Assembly: GCA_002353485.1 (NCBI GenBank)
Contig: DEJS01000012.1
Coordinates: forward strand, 1-64,000
Source: Prevotella sp. UBA2742
GTDB taxonomy: Bacteria; Bacteroidota; Bacteroidia; Bacteroidales; Bacteroidaceae
Reading direction: 5' to 3'
Length of the DNA: 64,000 nt
The notes below the pieces were generated by a model. It made no database searches, was not told the DNA's origin, and was given only the letters and a program-made list of their open reading frames with translations. The position numbers and the translations under genes were made by a program. This document shows positions 41,104 to 52,524 of the stretch, in pieces. Position 1 is the first letter of the stretch; every line of letters starts with the position of its first letter.

Positions 41104-42372
41104 TTACGTTGTCTTTGTCCATTTCTTAATTCTCTCTAACGCCTCGTCGGTCTGTTCGTGCGAACCGAATGCGGTGAAGCGTACGTATCCTTCGCCACTG
41201 GGACCGAAGCCGACTCCTGGCGTACAGACTACGTTAGCCCCATAGAGCAAGGCTTCGAAGAACCTCCAAGAGGGAGTCGGTGCCATAGCGCCAACTTCCT
41301 TTTGGAAGCTGTCAGGTGTGCGCATCCAGATGTAGGGAGCGTTCTGTCCGCCATAGCATTCGTAGCCGAGTGAGCGTAGCGTGGTAAGCATCTTAGCGGC
41401 ATTGTGCATATAGTAATCGATGGTTTGCTTTACCTGTTGCTTGCCCTCTGGTGAATAGATAGCCTCGGCGGCTCGCTGGCTGATGTAGCTCGTACCGTTA
41501 AACTTCGTACTTTGGCGGCGCAGCCACAGTTGGTTGAGCGAGATGCGCTCGCCTTCGAAGGTAGACACTGTTACTTCCTTGGGGACGATGGTGTAGCCGC
41601 AACGCACGCCAGTGAACCCTGCCGTCTTTGAAAATGAGCGGAACTCGACGGCACACTTGCGGGCGCCCCGGATTTCGTAGATGCTGTGGGGAATATCCGG
41701 ATCCTGGATATAGGCCTGGTAGGCTGCGTCGAAGAGTATGAGCGCGTCGTTCTTCAGTGCGTAGTTTACCCATTTGCGCAGTTCCTGTTTGGTGATGACG
41801 GTACCTGTAGGATTGTTGGGGTAGCATAGGTAGATCACATCCACCGGACGGCCCTTGGGCACCTCTGGCACAAAACCGTTCTCTGCCGTGGTGGGCATGT
41901 ATCGTACGTTGGTCCAGCGCCCTTCGCGGTAGGTGCCGCAGCGGCCAATCATTACGTTAGAGTCGATGTAGACGGGATAGATGGGGTCGGTGACGCCGAT
42001 GAAGTTGTCCCAGTGGAGCAGCTCCTGAAAGTTGCCGGTGTCCGACTTCGCGCCGTCATTGATAAAGACCTCATCGAGACTGAGGCGCACGCCACGCGGC
42101 TGGAAGTCGTTCTTCAGGATGGCTTCGCGCAGGAAGTCGTAGCCCTGCTCAGGGCCGTAGCCACGGAAACCGTCGGCAGTAGCCATCTCGTCGACGGCCT
42201 TGTGCATAGCCTGGATGACGGCAGGACAGAGTGGTTGGGTAACGTCGCCGATGCCGAGCGATATGACGTCGGCCTTGGGGTGCATTACCTTGAAGGCGTT
42301 AACCTTCTTGGCAATGTCGGCGAAGAGGTAGTTCGCCTGCAGGTTGAGAAAGTGGATGTTTACTAGGGCCAT
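41104..42372 (-). CDS. dapL: LL-diaminopimelate aminotransferase
   Basis: A 422-residue PLP enzyme converting tetrahydrodipicolinate to LL-diaminopimelate in one step. The start at [20 protein letters not shown] (42372) is chosen because the in-frame upstream extension overlaps dapF and has no family character. Motifs include [44 protein letters not shown], and [17 protein letters not shown] with the PLP lysine in SFSKTAG. It follows dapF by 32 bases; the next pathway step is encoded by that neighbour. Confidence 0.95.
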   Translation of the reverse strand: MALVNIHFLNLQANYLFADIAKKVNAFKVMHPKADVISLGIGDVTQPLCPAVIQAMHKAVDEMATADGFRGYGPEQGYDFLREAILKNDFQPRGVRLSLDEVFINDGAKSDTGNFQELLHWDNFIGVTDPIYPVYIDSNVMIGRCGTYREGRWTNVRYMPTTAENGFVPEVPKGRPVDVIYLCYPNNPTGTVITKQELRKWVNYALKNDALILFDAAYQAYIQDPDIPHSIYEIRGARKCAVEFRSFSKTAGFTGVRCGYTIVPKEVTVSTFEGERISLNQLWLRRQSTKFNGTSYISQRAAEAIYSPEGKQQVKQTIDYYMHNAAKMLTTLRSLGYECYGGQNAPYIWMRTPDSFQKEVGAMAPTPSWRFFEALLYGANVVCTPGVGFGPSGEGYVRFTAFGSHEQTDEALERIKKWTKTT

Positions 42373-42373
42373 A

Positions 42374-42420
42374 TTTTTTAGTATTTCGATGCTTCGATGT
42401 TTTGTTATTTCGACGTTTCG
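42374..42420. repeat. TCGA-rich short repeat between dapF and dapL
   Basis: A run of related TTTCGA/CTTCGATG units (ATTTCGATGCTTCGATGTTT and similar). On the minus strand it gives GAAAC-GTCGAAAT-type units, supplies the last codons and stop of dapF, and runs up to the dapL start. It looks like a dispersed repeat of the genome, but no second copy lies in this window. Confidence 0.5.
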
Positions 42421-43214
42421 GCTTCGCCGTCGAAGACGAATTGTGCGGGTCCTGTCATGTAGACGTGGTTGCCGTTTCCGGCCCACTCGATGTCGAGTGA
42501 GCCGCCGTCCATGACGATAGTGTTCTGTCGCGAGCCGCGACCTGTGGTTACAGCCGCGACGGCAGTGGCACAGGCGCCGGTGCCGCAAGCCATGGTGATG
42601 CCGCTGCCCCGCTCCCATACGCGGGTACGTATGTGTCCGTCGGGCTCGACTCTGGCGAACTCAATGTTACAGCGCTGGGGGAAGGCCGGATGATGCTCGA
42701 GTATGTGTCCTGTTTCTTCTACCTGATCGATGTTGTCGGTGAAGATGACGTAATGTGGGTTGCCCATGGATACAAAAGAGCCCTTTCCGGAGTCGCGACC
42801 GGATACGAACTGTTCTGGTACGTCGAACATCGGTTCGCCCATGTCAACGGTAACGCGCTCCACCTTGTTGTCTGCCAAGTGTAGCTGGAGTGTTTTGATG
42901 CCTGAGAGGGTGAGCAGCCGTATTGTCGTCTTATTCGTCAGGTTGCGGTCATACAGGTATTTGGCAATGCATCGGGAGGCGTTGCCACACATCATGGCCT
43001 CACTGCCGTCGGCGTTGAAGATGCGCATGGAGAAGTCGGCCTCGGGTACGGGACTGCGGTCTATGAGTACCAGCCCGTCGGATCCGATGCCCTTGTGGCG
43101 GTCGCTCCATCTGGTGGCGCAGACCTGGGGGTCGGCTATCGGATGCTGCATGGCGTTGACGTAGATGTAGTCGTTGCCGCAGCCGTGCATCTTGGTAAAG
43201 GGTATCTTCTTCAT
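42405..43214 (-). CDS. dapF: Diaminopimelate epimerase
   Basis: A 269-residue PLP-independent epimerase turning LL- into meso-diaminopimelate for peptidoglycan and lysine. The two catalytic cysteines are visible in [10 protein letters not shown] and [10 protein letters not shown]. It overlaps gltD by 4 bases (ATGA), showing translational coupling. The C-terminal residues AETSK fall in the repeat at 42374-42420, which seems to have replaced the original end. Confidence 0.96.
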   Translation of the reverse strand: MKKIPFTKMHGCGNDYIYVNAMQHPIADPQVCATRWSDRHKGIGSDGLVLIDRSPVPEADFSMRIFNADGSEAMMCGNASRCIAKYLYDRNLTNKTTIRLLTLSGIKTLQLHLADNKVERVTVDMGEPMFDVPEQFVSGRDSGKGSFVSMGNPHYVIFTDNIDQVEETGHILEHHPAFPQRCNIEFARVEPDGHIRTRVWERGSGITMACGTGACATAVAAVTTGRGSRQNTIVMDGGSLDIEWAGNGNHVYMTGPAQFVFDGEAETSK

Positions 43215-44641
43215 CTTGTCAGATATTCGTTTACTTTCTTGGCCGTCTCTATGCCGCTGGCCATGGCGCGCACTACGAGCGAGGCTCCGTTGGCACTATC
43301 GCCACACACGAAGACGTTCTCGGGATATTCGGGGTGCTCTGGCTTCAGGAACCCCATAGCCAGCAAGCATAGCTCTGCCTTGATGATTTCTGGCTTGCCC
43401 TTCTCAGCCATGATAGGTCGGCCTCCTTCAGGATTCGGCCTCCATTCTATCTCCTGCACCTTTACGCCAGTCAGCCTGCCGTCCTTGCCCAGGAACTCCA
43501 GCGTATTGACGTTCCAACGGCGTGTACAGCCCTCCTCGTGGCTCGAGGTGGTCTTGAGTGTGCGGGGCCAGTTGGGCCAGGGGTTCTGCGGGTCGTCATG
43601 TCCTTCTACGGGGCGGGGCATAATCTCTATCTGTGTGACGCTGCGGCATCCCTGGCGGTGTGCCGTGCCGATACAGTCGCTGCCCGTGTCGCCGCCGCCG
43701 ATGACGAGCACGTCCTTTCCCTTGGCGGTGATGCGCTGGTCCTTCGTAAACTCCATCCCTGCCAGCACACGGTTCTGCTGCGCGAGCAGTTCGAGGGCGA
43801 AGTGTACGCCGTTGAGTTCCCGGCCGGGAACCTTCATGTCGCGGGCGGCAGGTGTGCCGGTGGCGATGGCGATGGCGCTGAAAGCCTCCTTAAGCTCCTC
43901 CACAGGAGGGGGTGTCTGGTTACATATCTTATTGATATTCTCGGCAGTGTTTATCACATCAACACCCCCTCCTCGGGAGGGGCTTGGGGAGGCTTTGATG
44001 TTGTATCGGAACTCGACGCCCTCCTGTTCCATCAGCCGGATGCGGCGGTCGATGATTGCCTTGTTGAGCTTGAAGTTGGGGATGCCGTAGCGCAGCAGTC
44101 CGCCTGCGGCCTCGTTCTTCTCATATACTGTCACCGCATATCCCATCTGGTTGAGAGCGTTGGCAGCCGCCAAACCGGCAGGGCCGGCACCAACAACGGC
44201 CACCCGTTTACCATTTTTCACAATGTCCGTGCGCGGCTGGATATATCCCTCGCGGAACGCCGCCTCGATGATGGCGCACTCGTCCTCGCGGTTGGTGGTA
44301 GGCTCGTGGTTGAAGCGGTTCAGCACGCAGGCCTTCTCGCACAGCGCCGGACAGATGCGGCCCGTGAACTCGGGGAAGGGATTGGTGCTCGCCAGCCGAC
44401 GGTAGGCCAGCTCCCAGTCGCCCCGATACAGCGCGTCGTTCCACTCCGGTGCCTTGTTGCCCAGCGGACAGGCCCAGTGGCAGAAGGGTACGCCACAGTC
44501 CATGCAGCGCGATGCCTGCAGCTTGCGTTCCCGGGTCGAGAGCGTCTGCTCCACCTCGCCAAAGTCGTGTATGCGGTCGTGAACCGGACGGTAGCCCGCC
44601 TCCTGACGGCCGATCTCTAAGAATGCTTTCGGATTTCCCAT
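43211..44641 (-). CDS. gltD: Glutamate synthase small subunit
   Basis: A 476-residue NAD(P)H-dependent iron-sulfur flavoprotein passing electrons to GltB. The N-terminal cysteine sets for 4Fe-4S clusters ([17 protein letters not shown] and CPALCEKAC) and two dinucleotide folds ([19 protein letters not shown]) are present. Residues about 217-253 ([18 protein letters not shown] region) are encoded by a 110-bp palindromic repeat and interrupt the stretch between the FRYNIKA strand and the [15 protein letters not shown] strand that are adjacent in other GltD proteins. The frame stays open. It follows gltB by 91 bases. Confidence 0.95.
   Translation of the reverse strand: MGNPKAFLEIGRQEAGYRPVHDRIHDFGEVEQTLSTRERKLQASRCMDCGVPFCHWACPLGNKAPEWNDALYRGDWELAYRRLASTNPFPEFTGRICPALCEKACVLNRFNHEPTTNREDECAIIEAAFREGYIQPRTDIVKNGKRVAVVGAGPAGLAAANALNQMGYAVTVYEKNEAAGGLLRYGIPNFKLNKAIIDRRIRLMEQEGVEFRYNIKASPSPSRGGGVDVINTAENINKICNQTPPPVEELKEAFSAIAIATGTPAARDMKVPGRELNGVHFALELLAQQNRVLAGMEFTKDQRITAKGKDVLVIGGGDTGSDCIGTAHRQGCRSVTQIEIMPRPVEGHDDPQNPWPNWPRTLKTTSSHEEGCTRRWNVNTLEFLGKDGRLTGVKVQEIEWRPNPEGGRPIMAEKGKPEIIKAELCLLAMGFLKPEHPEYPENVFVCGDSANGASLVVRAMASGIETAKKVNEYLTR
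43884..43993. repeat. 110-bp inverted-repeat element inside gltD
   Basis: The 32-base ends, 43884-43915 and 43962-43993, are inverted and match at roughly 25 positions (GCCTCC at the outside, GGAGGGGGTGT at the inside of the left arm). The 46-base centre is AT-rich. The element is translated in frame as part of GltD. Related cores occur in purF and asnB. Confidence 0.8.
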
Positions 44642-44732
44642 TGTCGTATTTTCTGTTTTATTTCACTATCCCATTGTTGTCTATACCTCGAGAGGGGTCT
44701 CTACTCGGCACTTTAGCTCCGGCAGCGCCCGC

Positions 44733-47700
44733 TCAGTAGTCTCGCTGTATGTCGGCAATCTTCTCGTGCAGGCGTGCCATCTTCTCCTCTTCGAGCACAC
44801 GCTTGTACTCGATAGGTACCACCTGTATGAAGTCGTCAACATAGTGTTGCCAGTCGTCGAGCATGCGGCCGGCCAGTGCCGAGCCAGTGTGCAGGTAGTG
44901 CTGACGTATCAGCTCGAGCAGCTCCTTGCGCGACACAGAGTCCTCCACCAGCGAGAGTTCCACCATATCCATATTGCAGAAGTAGTCGAACGTGTGCTTG
45001 GGGTCATAGACATAGGCCACGCCGCCCGACATGCCGGCGGCGAAGTTGCGGCCCGTCTCGCCCAGCACCACCACGCGCCCGCCGGTCATGTACTCACAAC
45101 AGTGATCGCCCGCGCCCTCGACGACGGCGATGGCCCCCGAGTTGCGCACAGCAAAGCGTTCGCCCACCTTGCCGTTGATGTACAGCTCGCCCGAGGTAGC
45201 GCCATAGAGCCCCGTGTTGCCGGCTATGATATTCTCTTCCGCCTTGAAATCCTCACTACAGCGGGCCGGGGGCAGAATGCTGATGCGACCGCCCGAGAGT
45301 CCCTTGCCGAAGTAGTCGTTAGTCTCGCCCTCCAGGCGCAGGTCCAGGCCCTTCACGGCGAAAGCACCGAAACTCTGGCCGGCCGAGCCCTTGAACTTTA
45401 TCTTGATGGTGCCGTCGGGCAGTCCGGCCTCGCCATATTTCTTGGCAATGGCCCCCGAGAGCATCGTACCCACGGCACGGTCGGTATTCCTGATGGCGTA
45501 ATCGAGCGATACTTCCTCGCCACCGTCGATGGCTTTCTGGGCGGCACGGATGATTTCCTCGTCCTTCATACCCGAAACCCGGGTATAGGCACTACGGTCC
45601 CAATAGAGTGGCTTGTCCGTGTCGGGCTTGTGCAGCAGGCGAGAGAAGTCGATGGTGCGCCATTTCCCGACGGGAAAACCGTCGGGCACACTGACATCTA
45701 TCAGCTCTGTCCGCCCTATAATCTCCTTCAGCGAGCGGACACCCATCTCGGCAAGATACTCCCGTACCCGCTGCGCCAGGAAAGTAAAGTAGTTCACCAC
45801 ATACTCCGCCCTTCCCTCGAAGTGCTTGCGCAACTCAGGGTCCTGCGTGGCCACACCCATCGGACAGGTATTCGTATTGCACTTCCTCATCATCACACAG
45901 CCCAGCACTATCAGCGGCAACGTGCCAAACGAGAACTCGTCGGCACCCAGCATCGCCATGATGACGACGTCCTTCGACGTCTTCAGCTGGCCGTCGGTCT
46001 GCAGGCGCACCTGATTCCGCAGCCCGTTCATCACCAGCGTCTGCTGCGTCTCGGAGAGACCAATCTCGGGCGAGATGCCCGCAAAGCGCATCGAAGAGGC
46101 AGGACTGGCACCCGTACCGCCCTCGGCACCCGAAACCACAATCAGGTCAGCCTTAGCCTTCGCCACACCAGCGGCAATCGTTCCCACACCGCTCTCGGCT
46201 ACGAGTTTCACAGAGACGGCAGCGGTGGGGTTGATGTTCTTCAAGTCGAAGATGAGTTGCGCCAAGTCTTCTATACTATATATATCATGGTGAGGCGGCG
46301 GACTTATCAGGCTGATGCCGGGGATGGCGTTGCGCGTCTTGGCGATGATGTCGTTCACCTTGAAGCCAGGCAGCTGTCCGCCCTCACCGGGCTTCGCACC
46401 CTGCGCCACCTTGATCTGAATCTCCTCGGCATTCACCAAGTATTCTGCCGTCACGCCGAAGCGTCCCGAAGCTATCTGCTTCGTCTTGCTCGACAGACTC
46501 ACACCGTCCACCTCCGTGTGATAGCGGGCATTGTCCTCGCCGCCCTCACCGGTATTGCTCCGGCTGCCGAGCCTGTTCATGGCCAGAGCCAGAGCCTCAT
46601 GCGCCTCACTGCTAAGGGCACCAAAACTCATAGCTCCCGTCACAAAATGACGCACAATCGACTCAACCGTTTCTACCTCGTCAATGGGCGTAGGCACGGC
46701 AACCCTCTTGAATCCCAGAAAGTCGCGGATGAAGATAGGACTCTCCTTCTCGTCCACCAGTTTTTCCCACTCCTTGAACTTCTCGTAACTGCCTTGTCGC
46801 GTAGCCAACTGCAGACGGGCAATCGTCTCCGGGTTCCAAGCATGCTTGATGCCGTCCTTGCGCCATGAGAATTGTCCCTGGTTCTTCGGTACGGCGGTAG
46901 AAAAGTCTTCATTAAACCGGATCTGGTCGCGGGCTATTTCCTTCAGCCCGATGCCGCCAATGGTGCTCACCTCCGTACCGAAGTACCTGCGCAGCAGGTC
47001 CTCGCCCAGTCCGATACTCTCGAAAATCCTTGCACCGCGATACGACCGGATGGTTGAAATACCCATCTTCGACATAATCTTCTTCAGACCCTTATCCACC
47101 GCCTTGATGTAGTTCGCCTCAGCCGTGGCATATTCCTCCTGTATCTTGCCGCGCTTCACAAGGTCGTCAAGAATGCCGAATACCATATACGGACACAGCG
47201 CACTCGCACCATAGCCCAGCAGCAAGGCCGCATGCATCGTCTCACGAATCTCGCCGCTCTCCACAATCAGCGCCGTCTGCACACGCTTGCCAACGCCAAT
47301 AAGATATTGGTGCACGGCACTCACCGCCAAGAGGGAAGGGATGGCGGCATGCTGTTCATCGATGTCGCGGTCGGTAAGGATGATATAGTTCACCCCCTCG
47401 TCGACACTTGCCTCAGCAGCTTTGCAGAGGTCGTCGAGTGCCTGGCGCAGACCTTCTTCGCCCTTGGCCGTCTCAAAGGCCATCGCCAGCTTCTTTGTGT
47501 TGAACCCCTTATACCTTATATTACATAATATATCGAGTTGTGTGTTGGTCAATACCGGCTGCGGCAGGCGCACCATCTTGCAGTTTGAGGCATCCGGCGT
47601 CAGGATGTTGGTGCCCACGGCACCGATGTACTCCGTCAGACTCATCACCAGCTCCTCGCGGATGGGGTCGATGGCGGGGTTCGTCACCTGAGCGAACTGC

Positions 47701-49265
47701 TGGCGGAAATAGTTGAAGAACACCTGCGGGCGGTCGCTGATGACAGCCAGCGGCGTGTCGTTGCCCATTGCTGCCACAGGCTCCTGACCCGCAGTGGCCA
47801 TCGGGATGATGGTGCGGTCGATGTCCTCCTGCCCGTAGCCGAACTGCACCAGCCGCTGCTCCAGGTGCACCACGCTGTTCTCCACGTGCCGACCGCTCTT
47901 CAGCTTTTCCAGCTGCACGCGGTTCTCGCTGAGCCATTCGCGATAGGGGTGAGCCTTGGCCAGCTGCTCCTTAATCTCGCCGTCGTAGTAAATCCTCCCC
48001 TCCTGCGTGTCTATCAGCAGAATCTTTCCCGGCTGCAGGCGTCCCTTCGACACCACGTCGCCCGGCTCGAAGTCCATCACCCCCACCTCCGAGGCCACCA
48101 CCATCATACCCTGACGGGTAATGGTGTAGCGCGAGGGGCGCAGACCGTTGCGGTCCAGCATTCCGCCCGCATAGCGTCCGTCAGAGAACAGCAGGGCGGC
48201 AGGCCCGTCCCACGGCTCCATCAGTATCGAGTGGTATTCATAGAAGGCTTTCAAGTCTTCGCTGATGGGGTTCTTGTCGTTGAACGACTCCGGCACGAGT
48301 ATCGCCATTGCCTGCGGCAGCGACATCCCGCTCATCGTCAGAAACTCGAACACGTTGTCGAGACTTGCCGAGTCGCTCATGCCTTCCTCCACGATGGGCG
48401 AGATGTCGCGGATGTCGCCCAGTGCCTCGCTCAGCAGCACGCTCTCCCTGGCCTTCATCCAGCCCCGGTTGCCGCGGATGGTGTTAATCTCGCCGTTGTG
48501 CGCCAGCAGGCGGAACGGCTGGGCCAACGACCATGTCGGGAACGTGTTGGTGCTGAATCGCGAGTGCACCAGCGCCAGTCCGCTCGTCAGGTAAGGGCTC
48601 GACAGGTCAGGGAAGTAGCGTCTGAGCTGCCCGGAAGTCAGCATACCTTTATATATAATGTTTGTGTTGGATAGTGAACAAATATAAAAGTCACCGTCAT
48701 CCACTCGGTTCTCTATCTTTTTCCTAATAATATATAGCTTCTTTTTCAGCGCGGCTTCCACGTTCTCCGGTGAGTTTTGCAGTTGCTCCTCAAAATCTCC
48801 TCTATGGGAGTGGCTCTGCGGAAGGCTTACAAATATCTGCTTGATGGCCGGCTCCACCCGCCGTGCCGCCTCGCCCAGCACCTCCGGACAGGTGGGCACC
48901 GTGCGCAGGTGCATCAGCTCCAGCCCCTCGCGCTCTATCTCTTCTATCATCACCGAGAGAATTTCCTGCTGCGCCGCCTCGTCCTTGGGCAGGAACACCA
49001 GTCCCGTGCCGTACTTGCCTTTCTCGGGCACGGGGATGCCCTGCAGCAGGATAAACTCGTGCGGTATCTGGAGCATGATGCCTGCACCGTCGCCCGTCTT
49101 GTCGCGCGTCTCCGCACCGCGGTGCTCCATGTTCTCCAACACTTTCAAGGCGCTGTCCACCAGTTCGTGGCTCTTGCCTCCGTGAATGTTCACCACCATG
49201 CCTACGCCGCAGGCGTCGTGCTCATACTGTGGCTGATATAGTCCGTCTAATTTACTTTTTGTCAT
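44733..49265 (-). CDS. gltB: Glutamate synthase large subunit
   Basis: A 1510-residue enzyme (2-oxoglutarate + glutamine to two glutamate) starting at MTKSKLDGLYQPQYEHDACG (49265); the in-frame upstream extension crosses the promoter at 49310 and is rejected. The amidotransferase nucleophile is the cysteine in EHDACGVGMV, exposed after a propeptide of about 18 residues. The FMN/synthase part carries GEGGEDNARY, SGRFGVTAEYL, the 3Fe-4S cysteines (CVMMRKCNTNTCPMGVATQD) and the C-terminal GXGXG-type helix repeat. First gene of the nitrogen-assimilation run. Confidence 0.97.
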   Translation of the reverse strand: MTKSKLDGLYQPQYEHDACGVGMVVNIHGGKSHELVDSALKVLENMEHRGAETRDKTGDGAGIMLQIPHEFILLQGIPVPEKGKYGTGLVFLPKDEAAQQEILSVMIEEIEREGLELMHLRTVPTCPEVLGEAARRVEPAIKQIFVSLPQSHSHRGDFEEQLQNSPENVEAALKKKLYIIRKKIENRVDDGDFYICSLSNTNIIYKGMLTSGQLRRYFPDLSSPYLTSGLALVHSRFSTNTFPTWSLAQPFRLLAHNGEINTIRGNRGWMKARESVLLSEALGDIRDISPIVEEGMSDSASLDNVFEFLTMSGMSLPQAMAILVPESFNDKNPISEDLKAFYEYHSILMEPWDGPAALLFSDGRYAGGMLDRNGLRPSRYTITRQGMMVVASEVGVMDFEPGDVVSKGRLQPGKILLIDTQEGRIYYDGEIKEQLAKAHPYREWLSENRVQLEKLKSGRHVENSVVHLEQRLVQFGYGQEDIDRTIIPMATAGQEPVAAMGNDTPLAVISDRPQVFFNYFRQQFAQVTNPAIDPIREELVMSLTEYIGAVGTNILTPDASNCKMVRLPQPVLTNTQLDILCNIRYKGFNTKKLAMAFETAKGEEGLRQALDDLCKAAEASVDEGVNYIILTDRDIDEQHAAIPSLLAVSAVHQYLIGVGKRVQTALIVESGEIRETMHAALLLGYGASALCPYMVFGILDDLVKRGKIQEEYATAEANYIKAVDKGLKKIMSKMGISTIRSYRGARIFESIGLGEDLLRRYFGTEVSTIGGIGLKEIARDQIRFNEDFSTAVPKNQGQFSWRKDGIKHAWNPETIARLQLATRQGSYEKFKEWEKLVDEKESPIFIRDFLGFKRVAVPTPIDEVETVESIVRHFVTGAMSFGALSSEAHEALALAMNRLGSRSNTGEGGEDNARYHTEVDGVSLSSKTKQIASGRFGVTAEYLVNAEEIQIKVAQGAKPGEGGQLPGFKVNDIIAKTRNAIPGISLISPPPHHDIYSIEDLAQLIFDLKNINPTAAVSVKLVAESGVGTIAAGVAKAKADLIVVSGAEGGTGASPASSMRFAGISPEIGLSETQQTLVMNGLRNQVRLQTDGQLKTSKDVVIMAMLGADEFSFGTLPLIVLGCVMMRKCNTNTCPMGVATQDPELRKHFEGRAEYVVNYFTFLAQRVREYLAEMGVRSLKEIIGRTELIDVSVPDGFPVGKWRTIDFSRLLHKPDTDKPLYWDRSAYTRVSGMKDEEIIRAAQKAIDGGEEVSLDYAIRNTDRAVGTMLSGAIAKKYGEAGLPDGTIKIKFKGSAGQSFGAFAVKGLDLRLEGETNDYFGKGLSGGRISILPPARCSEDFKAEENIIAGNTGLYGATSGELYINGKVGERFAVRNSGAIAVVEGAGDHCCEYMTGGRVVVLGETGRNFAAGMSGGVAYVYDPKHTFDYFCNMDMVELSLVEDSVSRKELLELIRQHYLHTGSALAGRMLDDWQHYVDDFIQVVPIEYKRVLEEEKMARLHEKIADIQRDY

Positions 49266-49309
49266 ACAAGTCCTTAGTTTAATCTTTCTTTTTGTCTCGA
49301 TTTCGGGTG

Positions 49310-49340
49310 CAAAGATAATACAAAAAGACATAAAAACAAA
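49310..49340 (-). promoter_or_regulatory. Promoter of the gltB operon
   Basis: Minus-strand TTTG (49340-49337), 19 bases and TATCTTTG (49317-49310), a close match to the Bacteroidota form. It is divergent from the glnB promoter at 49529. Confidence 0.8.
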
Positions 49341-49528
49341 CAAATATCTATCAAAAGTTTTGTTAGGATTCGCACACAACCAACACTTTGTCTTCATTTG
49401 CCGTTATTCCGTGACATTATGAAAAGAAAAGCGGCTCGATACTGCTCAAATCTTTACATTCTGTCATTTTGCCTCAATTTCTTGATGAAAAGTAGTAAGT
49501 TTATGCACTTTTTTCTCACTAATTACCG

Positions 49529-49536
49529 TAACTTTG
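49529..49536 (+). promoter_or_regulatory. Promoter box of glnB-amtB
   Basis: TAACTTTG, 59 bases before the glnB ATG. The 330 bases between gltB and glnB hold both promoters and otherwise nothing I recognise. Confidence 0.6.
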
Positions 49537-49595
49537 CTGCCGAAATCTTGCAAGGTTACACGAAAACTAAGTATTCATTTAAAAAGGTAAAAAGT

Positions 49596-49943
49596 ATGAA
49601 AAGGATAGAAGCCATTATCCGCAAAACCAAGTTCGAGGAGGTCAAGGAGGCACTGCTGCATTCAGACATCGACTGGTTTGAGTACCACGACGTCCACGGC
49701 ATCGGGCAGAGCCGTCAGGAGCGCATCTACCGTGGCGTGCAGTATTCTACCGACGTTATAGAGCGCGTGGCCATCACCATTGTATGCCGCGACATCATCA
49801 TGCAACCCACTGTCAATGTCATCCTCCGGGTGGCACATACTGGCCAGGTGGGCGACGGCCGCATCTTCGTGAGCGACGTGATAGACACGTGGAGCATCCG
49901 TACCGGCGAGCATGGCGATACGGTGCTGAGAGACAAGAAATAA
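49596..49943 (+). CDS. glnB: Nitrogen regulatory protein PII
   Basis: A 115-residue PII signal protein from ATG 49596, chosen because MKRIEAIIRKTKFEEVKEAL is the family start. The T-loop contains RIYRGVQY with a tyrosine at the uridylylation position. Ligand-binding features VGDGRIFVSDV and IRTGEHGD at the C-terminus are intact. It binds ATP/ADP and 2-oxoglutarate and controls AmtB, encoded 25 bases downstream, so the product is GlnK-like in role. Confidence 0.95.
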   Translation: MKRIEAIIRKTKFEEVKEALLHSDIDWFEYHDVHGIGQSRQERIYRGVQYSTDVIERVAITIVCRDIIMQPTVNVILRVAHTGQVGDGRIFVSDVIDTWSIRTGEHGDTVLRDKK

Positions 49944-49968
49944 AGGATAACAAAGAAAGGAAACGATT

Positions 49969-51219
<1,251 letters not shown>

Positions 51220-51222
<3 letters not shown>

Positions 51223-51269
51223 GTGAAAAGTGAATAGTGAATAGTGAAAACTGAATAATTTGCTACCGC
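51220..51269. repeat. Dispersed GTGAATA repeat B, intergenic copy
   Basis: Three to four units of AGTGAATAGTGAA type followed by AATTTGCTACCGC. The reverse complement of 56917-56960 (inside purF) shows the same order and the same 13-base end. This copy begins at the amtB stop codon. Confidence 0.75.
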
Positions 51270-51293
51270 TACGGTACATTAATAATTTAAGGT

Positions 51294-52025
51294 ATGAAAA
51301 AGATTGTTTTATTTGCAGTGGGCATGGTGCTTGGCGGCACCGCCCTTGCACAGGAAAAAGTGGAGACGACCATCGCGGCCGACTTCGTGAACGAGTACAT
51401 CTGGCGCGGCCTGAAGTTAGGCGACGTGGCCGTGCAGCCGACGCTCGGCATAGGCTACAAGGGGCTGACCCTGACGGCCTGGGGCTCGTACGGACTGTCG
51501 AACAAGGACGACGTGAAGGAGTTCGACCTGACGCTCGGCTACGCCATCGGCGGCCTGAACATCGGCATCACCGACTATTGGTTCTCGGAAGGACTCGACC
51601 CCGACGCGCGCTACTTCAAGTACGATGCCCACTCGACCAACCACGTCTTCGAAGCCAACATCGGCTATGACTTCAGCCGTTTGAGCGGATTGGCCGTCCC
51701 CGTCGTCCTGCAGTGGTATACCAACTTCGGCGGCAACGACGGCTTGAACAAGAACGGCAGGCGGGCCTACAGCAGCTATGTCGAAGCCAGCGTACCCTTC
51801 CGCCTCGCTACAGTCGACTGGACAGCCACAGTCGGTGCAGTACCATACGCCACCACCTCGTACGGCACCAACGGCTTCGCCGTCACCAACCTCTCGCTGC
51901 GGGCCACGAAGGACATACGGGTGACCGACTCGTTCTCCATCCCCGTCTTCGGACAGCTGACGGGTAACCCCTGCTCGCAGAAAGCATACCTGGTTCTCGG
52001 TTTCACGCTGCAACCTTCTCTTTAG
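51294..52025 (+). CDS. Outer-membrane beta-barrel protein of the amt operon
   Basis: A 243-residue exported protein (signal cleavage near GTALAQ, residue 20). The mature part alternates strands such as TIAADFVNEYIWRGLKLGDV and ends in the aromatic/hydrophobic LVLGFTLQPSL, as in small TorF-like or MltA-type porin families of Bacteroidota. It follows amtB after 71 bases, the gap filled by repeat B, and was probably co-transcribed as an outer-membrane route for ammonium or amino compounds. The solute is not known. Confidence 0.7.
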   Translation: MKKIVLFAVGMVLGGTALAQEKVETTIAADFVNEYIWRGLKLGDVAVQPTLGIGYKGLTLTAWGSYGLSNKDDVKEFDLTLGYAIGGLNIGITDYWFSEGLDPDARYFKYDAHSTNHVFEANIGYDFSRLSGLAVPVVLQWYTNFGGNDGLNKNGRRAYSSYVEASVPFRLATVDWTATVGAVPYATTSYGTNGFAVTNLSLRATKDIRVTDSFSIPVFGQLTGNPCSQKAYLVLGFTLQPSL

Positions 52026-52105
52026 TCACTGCACAGAAGGAACCCGTTACTTGCTGTCATGGCGAGAGAAGGTAGGACAAGGGTCCAACTCTAATCTTTC
52101 CAGGT

Positions 52106-52149
52106 ATTCCTCCCCCTTTTTCGCCGCAGAAGGCGAGAGAGGGGGAATT
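52106..52149 (+). terminator. Hairpin after the amt operon
   Basis: An imperfect stem ATTCCTCCCCCT with AGAGGGGGAAT encloses an inner TCGCC/GGCGA stem, followed by TTTCTTG. The G/C tract arms resemble the repeat-C family. Confidence 0.6.
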
Positions 52150-52233
52150 TCTTGTAATGAAATGTTTTTACTTTTCCCCTCGCTCCTTCCATAGTGGCTA
52201 TACTGCAGGGAGAGAATAATTTTAGTGAAAACC

Positions 52234-52264
52234 TTGCTTATTTCCCCCAAAAAGCCTATCTTTG
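52234..52264 (+). promoter_or_regulatory. Promoter of the 240-aa hypothetical gene
   Basis: TTGC at 52234-52237, 19 bases and TATCTTTG at 52257-52264. The predicted transcript has a leader of about 255 bases before ATG 52525 and includes the 11-bp repeat array. Confidence 0.65.
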
Positions 52265-52358
52265 TCGTATATTACTCCTGCATAAGTAAGGCCCAACTCC
52301 GGCCTCTCCAGGGCTTAGCTCCTATTCTTGTGCGATTGCAGTGCGCTTGAAGTACGCA

Positions 52359-52420
52359 TGTTGTCCGTTCGTTAAACGGACAACAAACGGACAACAAACG
52401 GACAACAATCGGACAAGAAT
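52359..52420 (+). repeat. 11-bp direct-repeat array with inverted copy, leader region
   Basis: TGTTGTCCGTT (52359-52369) is the perfect inverse of AACGGACAACA (52375-52385), with a 5-base loop. CGGACAACAAA then continues in direct copies at 52377, 52388, 52399 (last base T) and 52410 (CGGACAAGAAT), exact 11-base period. A purine-rich stretch (GGAGGAAGGGCGGAGGAAG) follows. Confidence 0.8.
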
Positions 52421-52524
52421 GGGAGGAAGGGCGGAGGAAGAACAGAGGAAGGACTTAGATGGAGTGGAGGATATGACGATTAAAAAAATAGGACAATTTG
52501 AGTGTAACTAAAAACAAACGAACG

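Noticed and set aside
42373..42618. An 82-residue N-terminal extension of dapL
   Set aside because: It overlaps dapF, is Arg/His-rich like a shadow frame, and DapL family members start at [10 protein letters not shown].
44766..46868. A 700-residue open frame antisense to gltB
   Set aside because: It mirrors a well-conserved gene on the other strand, has low-complexity His/Arg-rich content and no domain; biased codon use of gltB leaves the opposite frame open.
49266..49397. A 44-residue N-terminal extension of gltB
   Set aside because: It crosses the predicted promoter and the transcript would not contain it; the known propeptide before the nucleophile cysteine is short.
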